From assembly GCF_017916325.1 (NCBI RefSeq), contig NC_090147.1:322001-386000 (forward strand): a stretch of DNA of 64,000 nt. Direction: 5' to 3'. The notes under the pieces were generated by a model, which was given only the letters and a program-made list of their open reading frames with translations, ran no database searches and was not told the origin of the DNA. The stretch is from Leishmania martiniquensis (taxonomy: Eukaryota > Euglenozoa > Kinetoplastea > Trypanosomatida > Trypanosomatidae). The translations under genes were made by a program, and so were the position numbers. Positions within the stretch are counted from its first letter, which is position 1. Each line of letters starts with the position of its first letter. This document shows, in pieces, positions 1 through 9,748 of the stretch.

Positions 1-777
1 GCACATCCTCACGCTAGCAGCACAGCGAACGGTAGCGGCGGCGGGGGTGCTCTGGACAGCTCTCCGAGCAGTGCTTCTGCAGCTCTCTTGACGCCGGTCG
101 GGCGAGAGGCGTGTGGCGGAGGACGAGGCTCCCCGAGCAGCACTCGGCCCGTCGCACGGGCGGAAGCGGGGCTCAACCACAACAGTACGCACACCTCCGC
201 ATCGTTTTTTGGGTCGCTCTCTTCCACAGTGCCTGCCGGCGCCAGCGGAGGCGTGGCTGCGCTTCGCATGAAGGCCTCCCCTATCCCGATTTCTGGCCTG
301 AGCGGAGATAATGGTGTGGCAGGGCTGGCCAGCTCATATAGCAGTGGCTTTGCCCCGGCGGCGCTGGCTGTGAAGCCGCCCTCAAGTATCCTCGTGAAGC
401 ACATGGATACGCCACCGCAGGGCGACCGTAGCGCAGTCAACGATGGGCCACTTCACTCGTATGACCGAACCGCGGTGCCACGCAGTAGCGCTCTAGCTGG
501 CAGCAGTGGCGGCATCAATGCACGCTCTGCCGTCCGCAGCCCCTCTCCGAACGCGTCCCCACTTTCGCGATCCCTCGCCAACGGCGTGGGCGGCGCTGTC
601 GCACCAAGCGGAGGCGGGGGCAATGGGCTTCGCCATGGTATCGGCTTCCGCACGTCCTCTGCCTCGGCAGAAAGCATGACTTCCCCGTCAACCTCCATGG
701 CCAGCGCCGTCGAACTCGCCGCCGGCGCTGCAAAGTCAAGCCGGAAAGAGCGCCGCGTGAAGCTGCTTGTGGATTGA
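1..777 (+). CDS. 3' end of a low-complexity Ser/Gly/Ala-rich protein (5' truncated by the window)
   Basis: The frame is open from base 1 to the TGA ending at 777, so this is the last 258 codons of a gene that starts before the window. The residues are dominated by Ser, Ala, Gly and Pro, with no recognisable domain, transmembrane segment or catalytic motif. The only ordered-looking stretch is a short basic segment near the end (SSRKERRVKLLVD). The ATG codons inside this frame have no pyrimidine tract or AG acceptor just upstream, which argues against a short gene starting inside the window. Codon third positions are strongly G/C, like the genes downstream. I do not recognise the protein. Such disordered tails are common in large trypanosomatid regulatory or cytoskeletal proteins, so the function must be read from the part outside the window. 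Confidence 0.65.
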   Translation, partial: AHPHASSTANGSGGGGALDSSPSSASAALLTPVGREACGGGRGSPSSTRPVARAEAGLNHNSTHTSASFFGSLSSTVPAGASGGVAALRMKASPIPISGLSGDNGVAGLASSYSSGFAPAALAVKPPSSILVKHMDTPPQGDRSAVNDGPLHSYDRTAVPRSSALAGSSGGINARSAVRSPSPNASPLSRSLANGVGGAVAPSGGGGNGLRHGIGFRTSSASAESMTSPSTSMASAVELAAGAAKSSRKERRVKLLVD

Positions 778-2908
778 GGAGGGGTGAAGAGCGCGACTGA
801 GCGCGGCCGACCTGCGTGCGTCTCTCTCTCTGCGGATGCGTGCGATTGAAGCGGCGGCGCAGTCGTCTTACCCCCCCTCCCTCCCCCAACACACACACAC
901 ACACACACACTTTCGCTGCCTTGTTTCTGTATCCCTCCCCCACCCCCTGACAATATTTCTCTTGGCGGCGGTATTCGGCTGAGGGAGACGTTTGCTTGTG
1001 CGCGCCCTTCTCGGTCTCTGTGCGCATTTTTTATGTGTGGTGTGCCGCTAGCGCAGTGACTGATTCAGGCCATGGCGCTCGCATGGAAGAAATTATATAT
1101 ATATATATATATTTCACCTTCTCTCGCTCCGCCCCTTCGCCCCCCGCCTCTTCGGACTCTCTTCAATCTTGCAGACAGTGAGAGCAAACACAGGGCCGTA
1201 CAGGTGGCCGGATGGCGGATACCACAGGAATGATGGCGGGGCTGTTGGTCGGCGGTGGTGGGTGGGCACCTTCTGTGCCAGCGTGTGTATCCCTGTGCGT
1301 GTGTCTCTCTCTCTGTCTGTGTCTGTCGAGAGCCGCCGTCGATTTTTTTTCTTTGGGCCCCTCCCGTCCCGACTGTATGGTTGCGGTCAGACACAACTGA
1401 GGTACGAAAAACAAAATGAATGGGCCTACCTTGACTCCTCTCTGTGCATACCCCTCCCCTGCACAGGAGTTGGGGCGCAAGGGCAGCGCTCTTCCGCACC
1501 CCTCCCTCTCTCTCGATCGCTTACGGTGCGCCACCTTCGCACCACGCCCTTCGAGACCCCCTCCCCCTTTCTCCAACTGGACAGACACGTGCTTATTCGT
1601 CGGGAGGCGGGGGATGCCGGAGCCTCAAGTGTATGCGTCAGCGACAGAGGGATATCGGGGCACGCGGGTGTGATTCAATCGGTGTGGGGTTGAAGTGCCG
1701 CGCTCATGCCCCTCCTACTCCCCGACCCTACGGTCGCTCCCTGCAGATATATATATATATATCGGAGGGCACCGCATGCGCATATCTTTCGTCTCTCACT
1801 ATGGTAGCGTGTGCGCGTGCTTGTGGGTACGTGTGGACGCGCGTGTGCTGCGCACCCCTCCGCCTTGATCTGTACCGCCGTCTCCCCCCCTCTTTACCCC
1901 CCTCCCCTCCCCACATCTTCTCACCCCGCGCCTCCCTCTCACTCGGGGTAAACACGCTGACGCCCACGCCCACACACCATACCGCACATATGCCCTTCAT
2001 TGGGTGCAGATGTATACTGAATTTCTCTGCGTCTTTCTCAGTATTCTCTCTCTGTTCCCCTAGCTGAACGTGCGTGTGTGTGTGTGCGTCGTGGGCGCCG
2101 TTGCCGCTCATCCCCGTCGTCGTCGCGGTCCGCCTCGTGACGAAAAAAAAATTTCCCCTTTTTTTGCTTTGGCTTCGCTGCTTTTTTTTTTTCGCCCATT
2201 TTCCTCGCGTGTTTCGCTTCTTCTCTTTTGCCATCCGGGGGATTGCGCCCCCTCCCCCCTCCCGACGCGCTCTTACTCTGTGACTGTGCATTTCTCTTGC
2301 TTGCTCGTTTGCGTATCTGTTCGTCTGTGTGTCTGTGTGTGCCTCTGTGTTGGCCACGTTGGCGCTCGCCCCACTGTTTACAGGCGGGTACGCCCCGGAT
2401 CACTGAGGCTCCCACACCAGGCACCAGGGGGGAAGACTGCGCCCATCCTTCTCCCCCCTTCTGTGCGCGCTCGAGTGAGCCCCACCAGCGTCACTGTGGC
2501 CGTTTGGGGGAGAGAAACAAAGTAGCGCCGGCGGTCGACTTGCCCCCCAACCCCTCCCCCTCCCCTCCTCTCCTCTCGGCACACACAGTTTTTTCTTGCC
2601 AGCACATCAGCGGCAGCTCGCGCTCGCTCATCTCTTTCACTTCCTTAGACACGCACGCTGCTCCGCTTGCGCATGTGCACAGAACATCTTCAACGGAAAG
2701 TAATCTGCCACACAGAAGCACACGCGAGGGTTCCCCCTCCTTTGCAGGAAAAAGAAAAAAATATATCTGCAGGGCTCCGCCACGTCACGTGACGCCATAA
2801 ACGCTCACCATTCGGTACCTCTTATTTGCCCTTTTTCTTGTCGCCGCTATTGCTGCCCGCTTTTTTATTCTTCTCTTCGTTAGCAGAGCTTCACTACACG
2901 TAGAGGCG
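778..2908. other. Intergenic region: 3' UTR, microsatellites, splice-acceptor region
   Basis: No convincing gene. It holds an (AC)n run at 889-910, (TA)n runs at 1094-1112 and 1747-1762, several T- and C-rich tracts (for example around 2140-2230), and pyrimidine-rich DNA leading to the next gene. The open frames here (up to about 209 codons) are Pro/Ser/Arg/Cys-rich translations of simple sequence and overlap each other on both strands. Confidence 0.7.
2819..2883 (+). promoter_or_regulatory. Probable trans-splice acceptor for the PPEF phosphatase gene
   Basis: A T/C-rich tract (about 2819-2880) is followed by AG at 2882-2883, with a second AG at 2885-2886, and then a 23-25 nt leader to the ATG at 2909. 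This is the usual kinetoplastid arrangement of polypyrimidine tract, AG and short 5' UTR. The exact AG used cannot be decided from sequence. Confidence 0.5.
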
Positions 2909-5818
2909 ATGGGCTGCGACTCATCCAAAGAGAGTGTGGCGCCCAGCATCACGCCCGCAAGCGGCAAGGGCAGCCGTGACCATGCCAGCAAGGAAAGATA
3001 CAGACGCGCCAGTCCTAGCAATGGTAGCACCGCAGCCAAGGGCGTCAGGACGAGCGCGAGCGGCGCCAACAACGGCGGCGGCCGTCAAAGTAGTGGCGTG
3101 GCGGATGCTGCTGGCACCGTGCCGGATCAGAGCCGATGGCCGACGTGCCACTTCTGCCATGAGAAGATCCCAGAGAAGGATTACAACGCCCACACTGTCA
3201 TGTGCGACGAGCGCGAGGTAACGTGCTGGAACTCTTGGTGCCGCCAGATTGTGCGGCAGGGCGACCTGCAGAAGCACCTTGAGGAGTGCGGGAAGCGGCA
3301 GAAGGCGATCTGCCCCAAGTGCGGTGTCGACATCCTTGCGATCGAGATGCATGCGCATCGAGATAGCTGCCAGCCAAAGTCATGCCCACACTGTGGGGAG
3401 ATGTGCATCACACGCATTCACAAGTGGTGCCCGACGACGATCCTCTCCAAGGTGAAGCTCATCAACGGCCCCTTTGCCACGGATGTGCTGCAGCGCCGCT
3501 TTCTTCCTCCCGGAAAGGAGAAGGACCCGAGGGCGCATCTCGAGTACACCGTCGCGAGGATTCAGCTTCTGTGGCGGTGGATCAAGTGTAAAGGGATGAT
3601 TGAGGAGACGATCTTCCGTAGCGTCTACAAAGAAATGGACCTGAAGAAGGAAGGCTTCGCTATTTTCAAGGCCCACGACAAAGTTAACGAGCAGCACGTC
3701 ATGGCACCCAAGCGCTCGCGGTCGATGATTCAGGCACCGGTGGTCGCTCCAGCGACGTCTACGCACTACTTCCCCGTGAGCGCCAGCGTCCCCATCACCC
3801 TCCAACACGTCGAGCGGATGATCAGCGACATCAAAAATCATGTCCTTCTGCCGTACCCTGCCGCGTGGCGCGTCTTCACGGACGCGATGAACCACCTCAA
3901 CACCATGCCTAACGTCGTGCGCGTGTCGCCAGCCGTCGGGGCCCGCGTCAGCAACGGCCGCGTCATTCAGGGCTGCAAGGTTGTCGTCGTCGGGGACTTG
4001 CACGGCCAGGTGGCCGACCTCCTGCACATCCTCAAGGAGAGCGGCATGCCGAGCGAGAGCAATCATTACATCTTCAACGGCGATTTCGTCGACCGTGGCG
4101 CGTGCGGTGTTGAGATTATCCTCATTCTGTTTGCGCTGATGCTGGCGTGCCCGAAATACGTCACGCTCAACCGCGGAAACCACGAGTGCGACTACATGAA
4201 CGACGAGTATGGCTTCGACGTCGAGGTGAGCACCAAGTACGACCGCAACGTCTTTCGCCTCATCCAGCGCTGCTTCTGCGCCCTGCCGCTCGCCACGCTC
4301 ATCGGTGGCAAGATCTTCGTCGTCCACGGCGGTCTACCGCGGCGGCGCGGGGTCAGCATCAACGACATCTCACGCATACAGCGCTTCCGGCAGGTACCGA
4401 TCCCCAACTATTCGCAGCCCGAGGAGGACGAGATCTTTCAGGACATGCTTTGGTCTGACCCGGTCGAGGATATCAAGGGCTGGCGTGAGAGTCAGCGCGG
4501 CGCGGGCGTCGAGTTCGGCTCTGACGTGACGATGGAGTTCCTGGAGAACAACAGGCTGGAGCTCGTCGTGCGCTCGCACGAGGATTGCCTGAGCGGGTAT
4601 CAGGAGCACCACAACCGCAAGCTGCTGACCATCTTCTCGGCCAGCAACTACGACGGACCGAACTCAAACTACGGCGCCATCTGCACCTTCATCGGTGACA
4701 ACCTGGAGCCGTCCTACCACACGTACCAGATCTTTGAGGACGAGTACGAGGAGTTGCAGACGGTCAACCTCGCGGACTCCTTCACGCTAGGTGCCACGGG
4801 CACGGCCCGGTTCAATTCCTTTGCCGCCACCACTGGCATCATTGCAAGTGGAGTCAGCCTAAGCAGCCTCGTGAGTCGAGTGCTGCTGCACCGCCGTACA
4901 AAGGATGACATTCTTCGCGAGTTGCGCGAGCGAATCTACCAGCGCCGCCACCGCCTGCTAGCCTACTTCTCGAAGCTCGACCGCACCAACAAGGGGTCGC
5001 TGTGGATGATCGAGTGGGTGGAGTCGATGCGAAACGTGCTGAACCTCGACCTTCCGTGGTACTTCCTCCGCGGCTACCTTGTCGAGGTGGACGACCACTC
5101 ACGTATCTGGTACGCACCGTTCTTGAACCACTTCCACAACATTCTGCAAGACTTGTGGGGCGAGGATTGGCAGCAGTCCGTCTGTGCGCGGGTGCTGCAG
5201 CAGCAGCGCATGAACCACCGCTCGCAGCTCGTTTCTGCCGCCTTTAACAAGGAGGTGGTGAACTACAACGAATTCTGCTCAGTCATGCGCGCCATCGACT
5301 ACACGATGAGTGACTGCCAACTCTTTCAGCTGTTCGAGTCGTTTGACTCGAGCGGCAGCGGCCATATCAGTGGACCGGAGTTTATGAAGAAAGCTCAGCA
5401 GATCGCCAACTGCAAGCCCGACCCGCTCCTCTGGGACATCGATGTCATGGAGCAGCTGCAGAACATTGTCATCCAGGGCCGCAGCCAGCTCCCTTTGCTG
5501 TTTCGTGTGACGCCGAAGGACAAGGTGCTGTCCAAGGAGCGCTTCATGGCTGGCATGGCACAGCTCGGCCGCGGCATGCGTAAGCAACTGACGCAGCCGC
5601 AGAGGGAGGCGATCTTTGAGTTTATGAAGCAACGCATGCCGGAGGGTGCGGAGGTGACCTTCGACGTGTTTCTTCTGTGTGTGTGCGTCCTCGATCGTCG
5701 CACCATCGCTGGGCTGAAGCCGTCGTGCTCGCTCTCTGACTTCAATGGGCTGGGGCTAGCGCCCATCTTTTTCCGAAATACGAGCTTCTCTAGCCCCGTG
5801 AATGCACGCTGCATATGA
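2909..5818 (+). CDS. PPEF/RdgC-type serine/threonine phosphatase with N-terminal zinc-finger array and EF-hand
   Basis: A 969-residue PPP-family phosphatase. The N-terminus MGCDSSKES fits N-myristoylation at Gly2 plus palmitoylation at Cys3, and kinetoplastid PPEFs are known as dual-acylated membrane proteins. Residues about 80-172 carry repeated C-x2-C...H-x3-5-C units that look like TRAF-type zinc fingers. An IQ-like helix (RIQLLWRWIK) follows at about 215. The catalytic domain has every metal and phosphate motif: GDLHG (about 362), GDFVDRG (391), GNHEC (424), HGG (473), RSHED (555) and the PPEF-like SASNYDG (578). A canonical EF-hand loop, DSSGSGHISGPE, lies near 812, and a degenerate one near 690. 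It is therefore probably an active, membrane-tethered enzyme that removes phosphate from Ser/Thr and may sense calcium or calmodulin. The zinc-finger front end is absent from animal PPEFs. Start chosen at the first ATG, which creates the acylation signal. Confidence 0.92.
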   Translation: MGCDSSKESVAPSITPASGKGSRDHASKERYRRASPSNGSTAAKGVRTSASGANNGGGRQSSGVADAAGTVPDQSRWPTCHFCHEKIPEKDYNAHTVMCDEREVTCWNSWCRQIVRQGDLQKHLEECGKRQKAICPKCGVDILAIEMHAHRDSCQPKSCPHCGEMCITRIHKWCPTTILSKVKLINGPFATDVLQRRFLPPGKEKDPRAHLEYTVARIQLLWRWIKCKGMIEETIFRSVYKEMDLKKEGFAIFKAHDKVNEQHVMAPKRSRSMIQAPVVAPATSTHYFPVSASVPITLQHVERMISDIKNHVLLPYPAAWRVFTDAMNHLNTMPNVVRVSPAVGARVSNGRVIQGCKVVVVGDLHGQVADLLHILKESGMPSESNHYIFNGDFVDRGACGVEIILILFALMLACPKYVTLNRGNHECDYMNDEYGFDVEVSTKYDRNVFRLIQRCFCALPLATLIGGKIFVVHGGLPRRRGVSINDISRIQRFRQVPIPNYSQPEEDEIFQDMLWSDPVEDIKGWRESQRGAGVEFGSDVTMEFLENNRLELVVRSHEDCLSGYQEHHNRKLLTIFSASNYDGPNSNYGAICTFIGDNLEPSYHTYQIFEDEYEELQTVNLADSFTLGATGTARFNSFAATTGIIASGVSLSSLVSRVLLHRRTKDDILRELRERIYQRRHRLLAYFSKLDRTNKGSLWMIEWVESMRNVLNLDLPWYFLRGYLVEVDDHSRIWYAPFLNHFHNILQDLWGEDWQQSVCARVLQQQRMNHRSQLVSAAFNKEVVNYNEFCSVMRAIDYTMSDCQLFQLFESFDSSGSGHISGPEFMKKAQQIANCKPDPLLWDIDVMEQLQNIVIQGRSQLPLLFRVTPKDKVLSKERFMAGMAQLGRGMRKQLTQPQREAIFEFMKQRMPEGAEVTFDVFLLCVCVLDRRTIAGLKPSCSLSDFNGLGLAPIFFRNTSFSSPVNARCI

Positions 5819-7090
5819 TTCGTAACATCCCTCGCTCTGGCGCTCTGACTAGGGTGCCAGAGCGCGCGTGTGCGCATGCATACCTTTGCGCATGATGGCA
5901 GCAACGGACGCTTGGCCCCGCATATGGCCTCTGCCCTCCCCCTGCGCTTTGTCTGCGTTACGCGAGTCCGCCAAACTCTTCAGATGCGTTCGCCTCCGTC
6001 ATTCGTCTTGCGCGCACGTGTGAGGGGCTCGCAGGCGTCTCGCGTGCCTCCGACAAAATCCCCTTCATGGGCGATGCGGACATGTCAGGGAAGTGGTTGC
6101 TGTGCTCGCAGTGCGTACGTATGTACGCGCGCGCGTGTGTGTGTGTGTCTTCTAATACGGTCGCTATTATTTTCGTCAGCCTTTCACCTCCCCCTCTTTT
6201 TTTTCTTGCTTCCTCCTCCGTTTGTTTGCTGCGTTAGTGCTGTGGTGTGGAGGCGGGCGGCTATGGCGTAGATGGTGTGGTAGCCGCTTGCGTGAAGGAG
6301 TTGGCCCGGCGGCGTTGTGGGCGCTGCCGGCGCTCACAGATGCAGCGCACCTTTTATATATTTATATTTATGTTTTCCATTTGTTCTTTGGTTGCACCTC
6401 TTGCGCACTCCGTCGTTCTCTCTGTTTACGGTGTGCTCTGCCATCGTTTCCACTTTTGTTTTCCGCGTCTCTCTCTCTCTCTGTGAGTGTGTTTGTGTGT
6501 GTGTGTGCCGTGAGTGCCCTTTTCGTTGGCGCTGAACTTATGAAGCTTCGGAGACGTCCGCTCTGGCGCATCTTTTTCTGTCCCCCCCCTCACACCCTCT
6601 CTTCTCTCTCTATGGCATCTCCACTCGAGCCTTTTTTTGGTCATGCTGCGTATGTGTGCGTGTGTGTGGGGACACGTACACGGGGCGGGCGCTGTGAAGG
6701 GCCGGGAGAAAAAACGGCGAGTTATGAGCTGCAGCCGCTGGAGGAGCAAAGGGGCGTCGTGCGTGCGTGCGTGGGCAATTCTCCGGCAAGGCACAGCGGT
6801 GAGATGGGGGAGCGGGCCGCGCAACCTGTAAACGGAGCTCAGGCGAGAATCGAACGAGGGGGATGGTGGAATGGTGGTGCCCGCAGGAGGGACGGGGGGC
6901 CATTCATGGGCCAAAGTGAGGTCCGACTGCGTGAGCGGGGTGAGGAGTCCCCCCGCCCCTGCCCTCTCCGTATACGAGTGCGAGGGAGCGGCACTGGGGC
7001 ATCGACTCTCTCTCTCTCACTCGCCTGGGCCCGTCTCACCCTCGTCAAGGTGCACATATACACACACACACAGATGGACACAGATGGCCG
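5819..7090. other. Intergenic region downstream of the phosphatase
   Basis: No gene recognised. It holds GT/CT microsatellites (about 6131-6150 and 6468-6506) and T-rich tracts; its last 295 bases are the dispersed repeat listed separately. Open frames here, including one of about 339 codons, are low-complexity and have no family signature. Confidence 0.6.
6781..7075. repeat. Dispersed 0.3 kb repeat, copy A
   Basis: About 295 bp, almost identical to 23952-24250. Both begin CTCCGGCAAGGCACAGCGGT and both run through to the CA-rich stretch after GTGCACATATAC. Between them I see one base change (GTGAGATG here, GTGATATG in copy B), a three-base GGA difference near the middle and a length change in the terminal CA run. 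Flanking sequence on either side is unrelated. It sits directly upstream of the retroelement relic. It may be a retroposon fragment (SIDER- or TATE-derived) or a segmental duplication. Confidence 0.85.
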
Positions 7091-8610
7091 CCGCAGCCCT
7101 CTCCTCTCCGCCCCTCAACGCCCTCATGCCTCAACAAAAGGCGTTGAAGGTAAAGATGGCCGAGTGGAGCGATCGCCGCTCCCGGGCGGCAGCGCCGAAC
7201 GTGGACGGCGGCGCAACGGGAGGGGTGGGCCTCATGGATGACATGGCGGCGATAGCCCGAGTGAGGCACACATGAACCATGCCTCGGGGCTGCTTGGCAC
7301 CCGTCGGCGGGGCAGAGGGGACGCCAGAGGTACCCGCTTTCAAGCAACAGGCGACCCAGCTCGGGAAGAGGATCGAGGAGAACATCGAGGTTATGCCACC
7401 ACAGAGCCAGCAGAGAGGGAGCTTTGGAGGGCGAGAGGGGTGAGTCGTCACCCGCCGGCCCCACTGCGGGTGGAGGAGATGCAGAGGGCCTACAAGGAGC
7501 TCTGCCGCACCCACCCGCGCGCCGCGCTCTTCCTGAAGCTGGCGTGGCACTGCGCCGCACGAGCGGGCGACCTGGGGACACTCCTGACAAGGGACGTGCA
7601 CATCTCCGCACTCTCGGAGAGCTCGCCGACGGCGTCAGTGAGCATCACGATCCGCTATGGAAAGGGTGCGAGGTTCCGCGGGCCCTATGCGATAGGGACG
7701 CGACTGCAGCGAGAGGACGCGGCCCTGCTGCTGAAGCTGGTGAAGAGCCGAGGCCCAACGCAGCGCCTGTTTGCGGACGTGACGAGCCTCCGCGATCAGA
7801 CGCAAAGAGTGGCGCGCTTTGCGAACAGCGCTACCAACGCCCTGCAGCAGAGGTGGGCCACGGACTTGCACCCGAAAGGTCGCGTCGGCGAAGGCCCGCC
7901 ACGCACGCGGGTGCCGGACCCGTTGCCGAACGATAAATACTTCACCGCCAAGCACTCGGCGCACGCGGAGCCACGGGCCGCGATGCTGTGCCTGCAGTAC
8001 CTGATGGCGCACGGGCTGGTCGCGAGAAGGGGCCAGACCATGCGCATGGCGGTGGTCACGGACCACTTTGCGATTGTGCGGGCGCAGCGGAAGCACAACG
8101 GCTTCGGCGGCATCGGCAGAGGGTACTGCCTGAACCGCCTGTACGCGTACACGACGGCCCTCTACCGAGCGCGTGCAGGTGGTGTTCTTTTACATCGCCG
8201 GCCAGGTGAACCCCGCGGATGAGCTATCACGCAATTTCGCCGACGACGGCGGTACGACACGGGGGTGACGCGGCGCGCTGCCGACAACCTGGCGGTGCCT
8301 TTTCTGCGAAGCACGTATTCCCCGTTATGCGAGCAGGCGCGCGGATCGCCGCCCACGTTTCTCGCAACAGGGCACGTGGATGGGGGCGACATGGCCCCCC
8401 TCCCCACTCAGGCTCACCCACAACGGGGCCCCAGCACCCCTGACGGGGAGTTCTTTCCCCGGCCAGCGTTCCCTTACCGCGGCACGGACGGCGGCCTCTT
8501 TCGTGTCCAGAAGGGAGAGGCCACTGCGGGGGAGGGTGGTGGTGATGGTGGCCGCCAAAAAGCGCTGGACCACGTACTACCACACCCACGAGCCCCAAAC
8601 TTACTGAATC
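7090..8610 (+). mobile_element. Decayed DIRS-order (TATE/VIPER-like) retroelement
   Basis: This stretch encodes, in three shifting frames, the remains of a tyrosine-recombinase retroelement. In order: a short N-terminal protein-like segment interrupted by stops (about 7140-7440); a tyrosine recombinase core (about 7470-7740); and an RNase H-like part (about 7950-8235) ending in VFFYIAGQVNPADELSR. The recombinase-before-RNase H order matches the kinetoplastid VIPER/TATE layout, not a LINE or a DNA transposon. The recombinase C-terminal half and the whole reverse transcriptase are missing, so an internal deletion is inferred around 7800-7950. Protein-like sequence seems to fade out before 8610. 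No terminal repeats could be defined. Confidence 0.6.
7272..8250 (+). pseudogene. Tyrosine recombinase / RNase H remnant of the retroelement
   Basis: The longest frame runs from 7272 to 8222 (316 codons). LAWHCAARAGDLGTLLTRDV (7539-7598) resembles the first catalytic-Arg box of tyrosine recombinases, with the Arg codon at 7560-7562, followed by a beta-strand pair SITIRYGKG. The second catalytic box and the nucleophilic Tyr are not present. From about 7950 the frame changes theme to an RNase H-like segment (AEPRAAMLCLQYL, then MAVVTDHFA with an Asp codon at 8061-8063). An extra base near 8178 moves the conserved NPADELSR end (8209-8232) into the next frame, and a TGA follows shortly after. The open frame ends at 8222 with an unrelated tail. 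The missing catalytic parts, frameshift and stops show that it is not functional. The start of the original gene cannot be placed. Confidence 0.6.
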
Positions 8611-9748
8611 GATGAGCCATCGGCTACACCGTTAACGGTGGTGGAAAGATGAAGGCCAGCCATTCCGTTTCTGTTGTGCTACTCTCAACTCCTCCCCACG
8701 TCCCCACCCCGCGCCAACACAAAGGGGGGAGGCTCGTGCGATGCCCCATGGGCATACGCTAACATTGTCGGAGGTCTTTTGTTGCGTGAAATTCCCAATC
8801 CTCTTTCCGGCGTCGGTGTCTTTGGATGGCGCGCCTTTATGCGTGGGCGTGCACGGTCCGACTCACATCCAGCACTCACAGAGAGAGAGAGTGAAGGCAA
8901 CGGAAGTGCGCCTCGAAAACTGAGGGCAGTGTCTCTGTCTCGGAGCGTGTCTGTGCCGGTATTATAAGCAGGCACACATATTGGTGCGTGTATGCATCTG
9001 TGCCAGCTTCCCTCAGGTCTTCTCTCCATCCCCTTTGGGACTCCGCTTATCAGAGGCGAGTCCTCGCCAGCGTCCTTCTCCGCACAGAAAGAAAAACTGA
9101 TCTTAGTGGAGGGTGGCTGCTGCCTTGTCGGGACAGGCCGCCGCTGTCCCTCTTCTCCCTACATTGATTGCAGTCCTCTCGACGTGGGCGTCTCCCCTTT
9201 TTCATCTCTACCCACCGACACAGCGGGCATTTCCGCGCCTGCGAGCGTGGTGAGCGGGGCGAGGGGAGAGGGAGAGAGGCATGCGGCAATTGCGGCGCTT
9301 GGAAACGTGCACATGGCTGCAGGCATGACATCGAGCGGCCTCTGCTCTGTCTGCTGCCTACTGCGCTTTTCTTTCTTTTACCGAACTTGCCTTCCACCTC
9401 TTCTCCGTCGCCGCTCCTGACGCTCGCCGTGCCCCTTGCTGCGTGTGCGATTTCTCCCCTGGCACTGCGTAACGGCATGCGCCGTCAGTGCAACACCACG
9501 CGCCCATCAAGACGGCCTTTTGCATCTCGTGTCGCCCTCGGCGTTGCCACCTGACAAACATCGTGCTCGCGCACGGCTCGGCTCCATCTCTCTGTTCCTC
9601 TCGCTCTTTCTCTCTGTCGCCGTCATTTAGGAAGCGCCAATCGCTCACCGATTTCGCCCTCCTTTTTTTTCCATCCGTTCCCTCTCCTCCTCCTCCCCCT
9701 TCCCGTCAACAACAAAAAAGTTAAACCGATCCGATAACAGCAGCGAAC
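8611..9748. other. Intergenic region upstream of COX IV
   Basis: No gene recognised. Mixed GC-rich and CT-rich sequence with overlapping spurious frames; the last 100 bases form the pyrimidine tract of the following splice acceptor. Confidence 0.6.
9657..9720 (+). promoter_or_regulatory. Probable trans-splice acceptor for COX IV
   Basis: A strong T/C tract (about 9657-9705) is followed by the first AG at 9719-9720, giving a leader of about 28 nt to the ATG at 9749. A second AG near 9740 is possible. Confidence 0.5.

Noticed and set aside
3380..4327. A 315-codon antisense frame inside the phosphatase gene
   Set aside because: Shadow of a strongly biased coding frame; the sense strand has complete PPP motifs.
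6840..6860. tRNA B-box-like sequence (GTTCGATTC on the minus strand) inside the dispersed repeat
   Set aside because: The flanking bases cannot form a T-stem and no A box or cloverleaf is present.
6222..7241. A 339-codon + frame upstream of the retroelement relic
   Set aside because: It starts at a non-ATG codon, runs through TA/GT/CT microsatellites and then through the dispersed repeat; no protein character.
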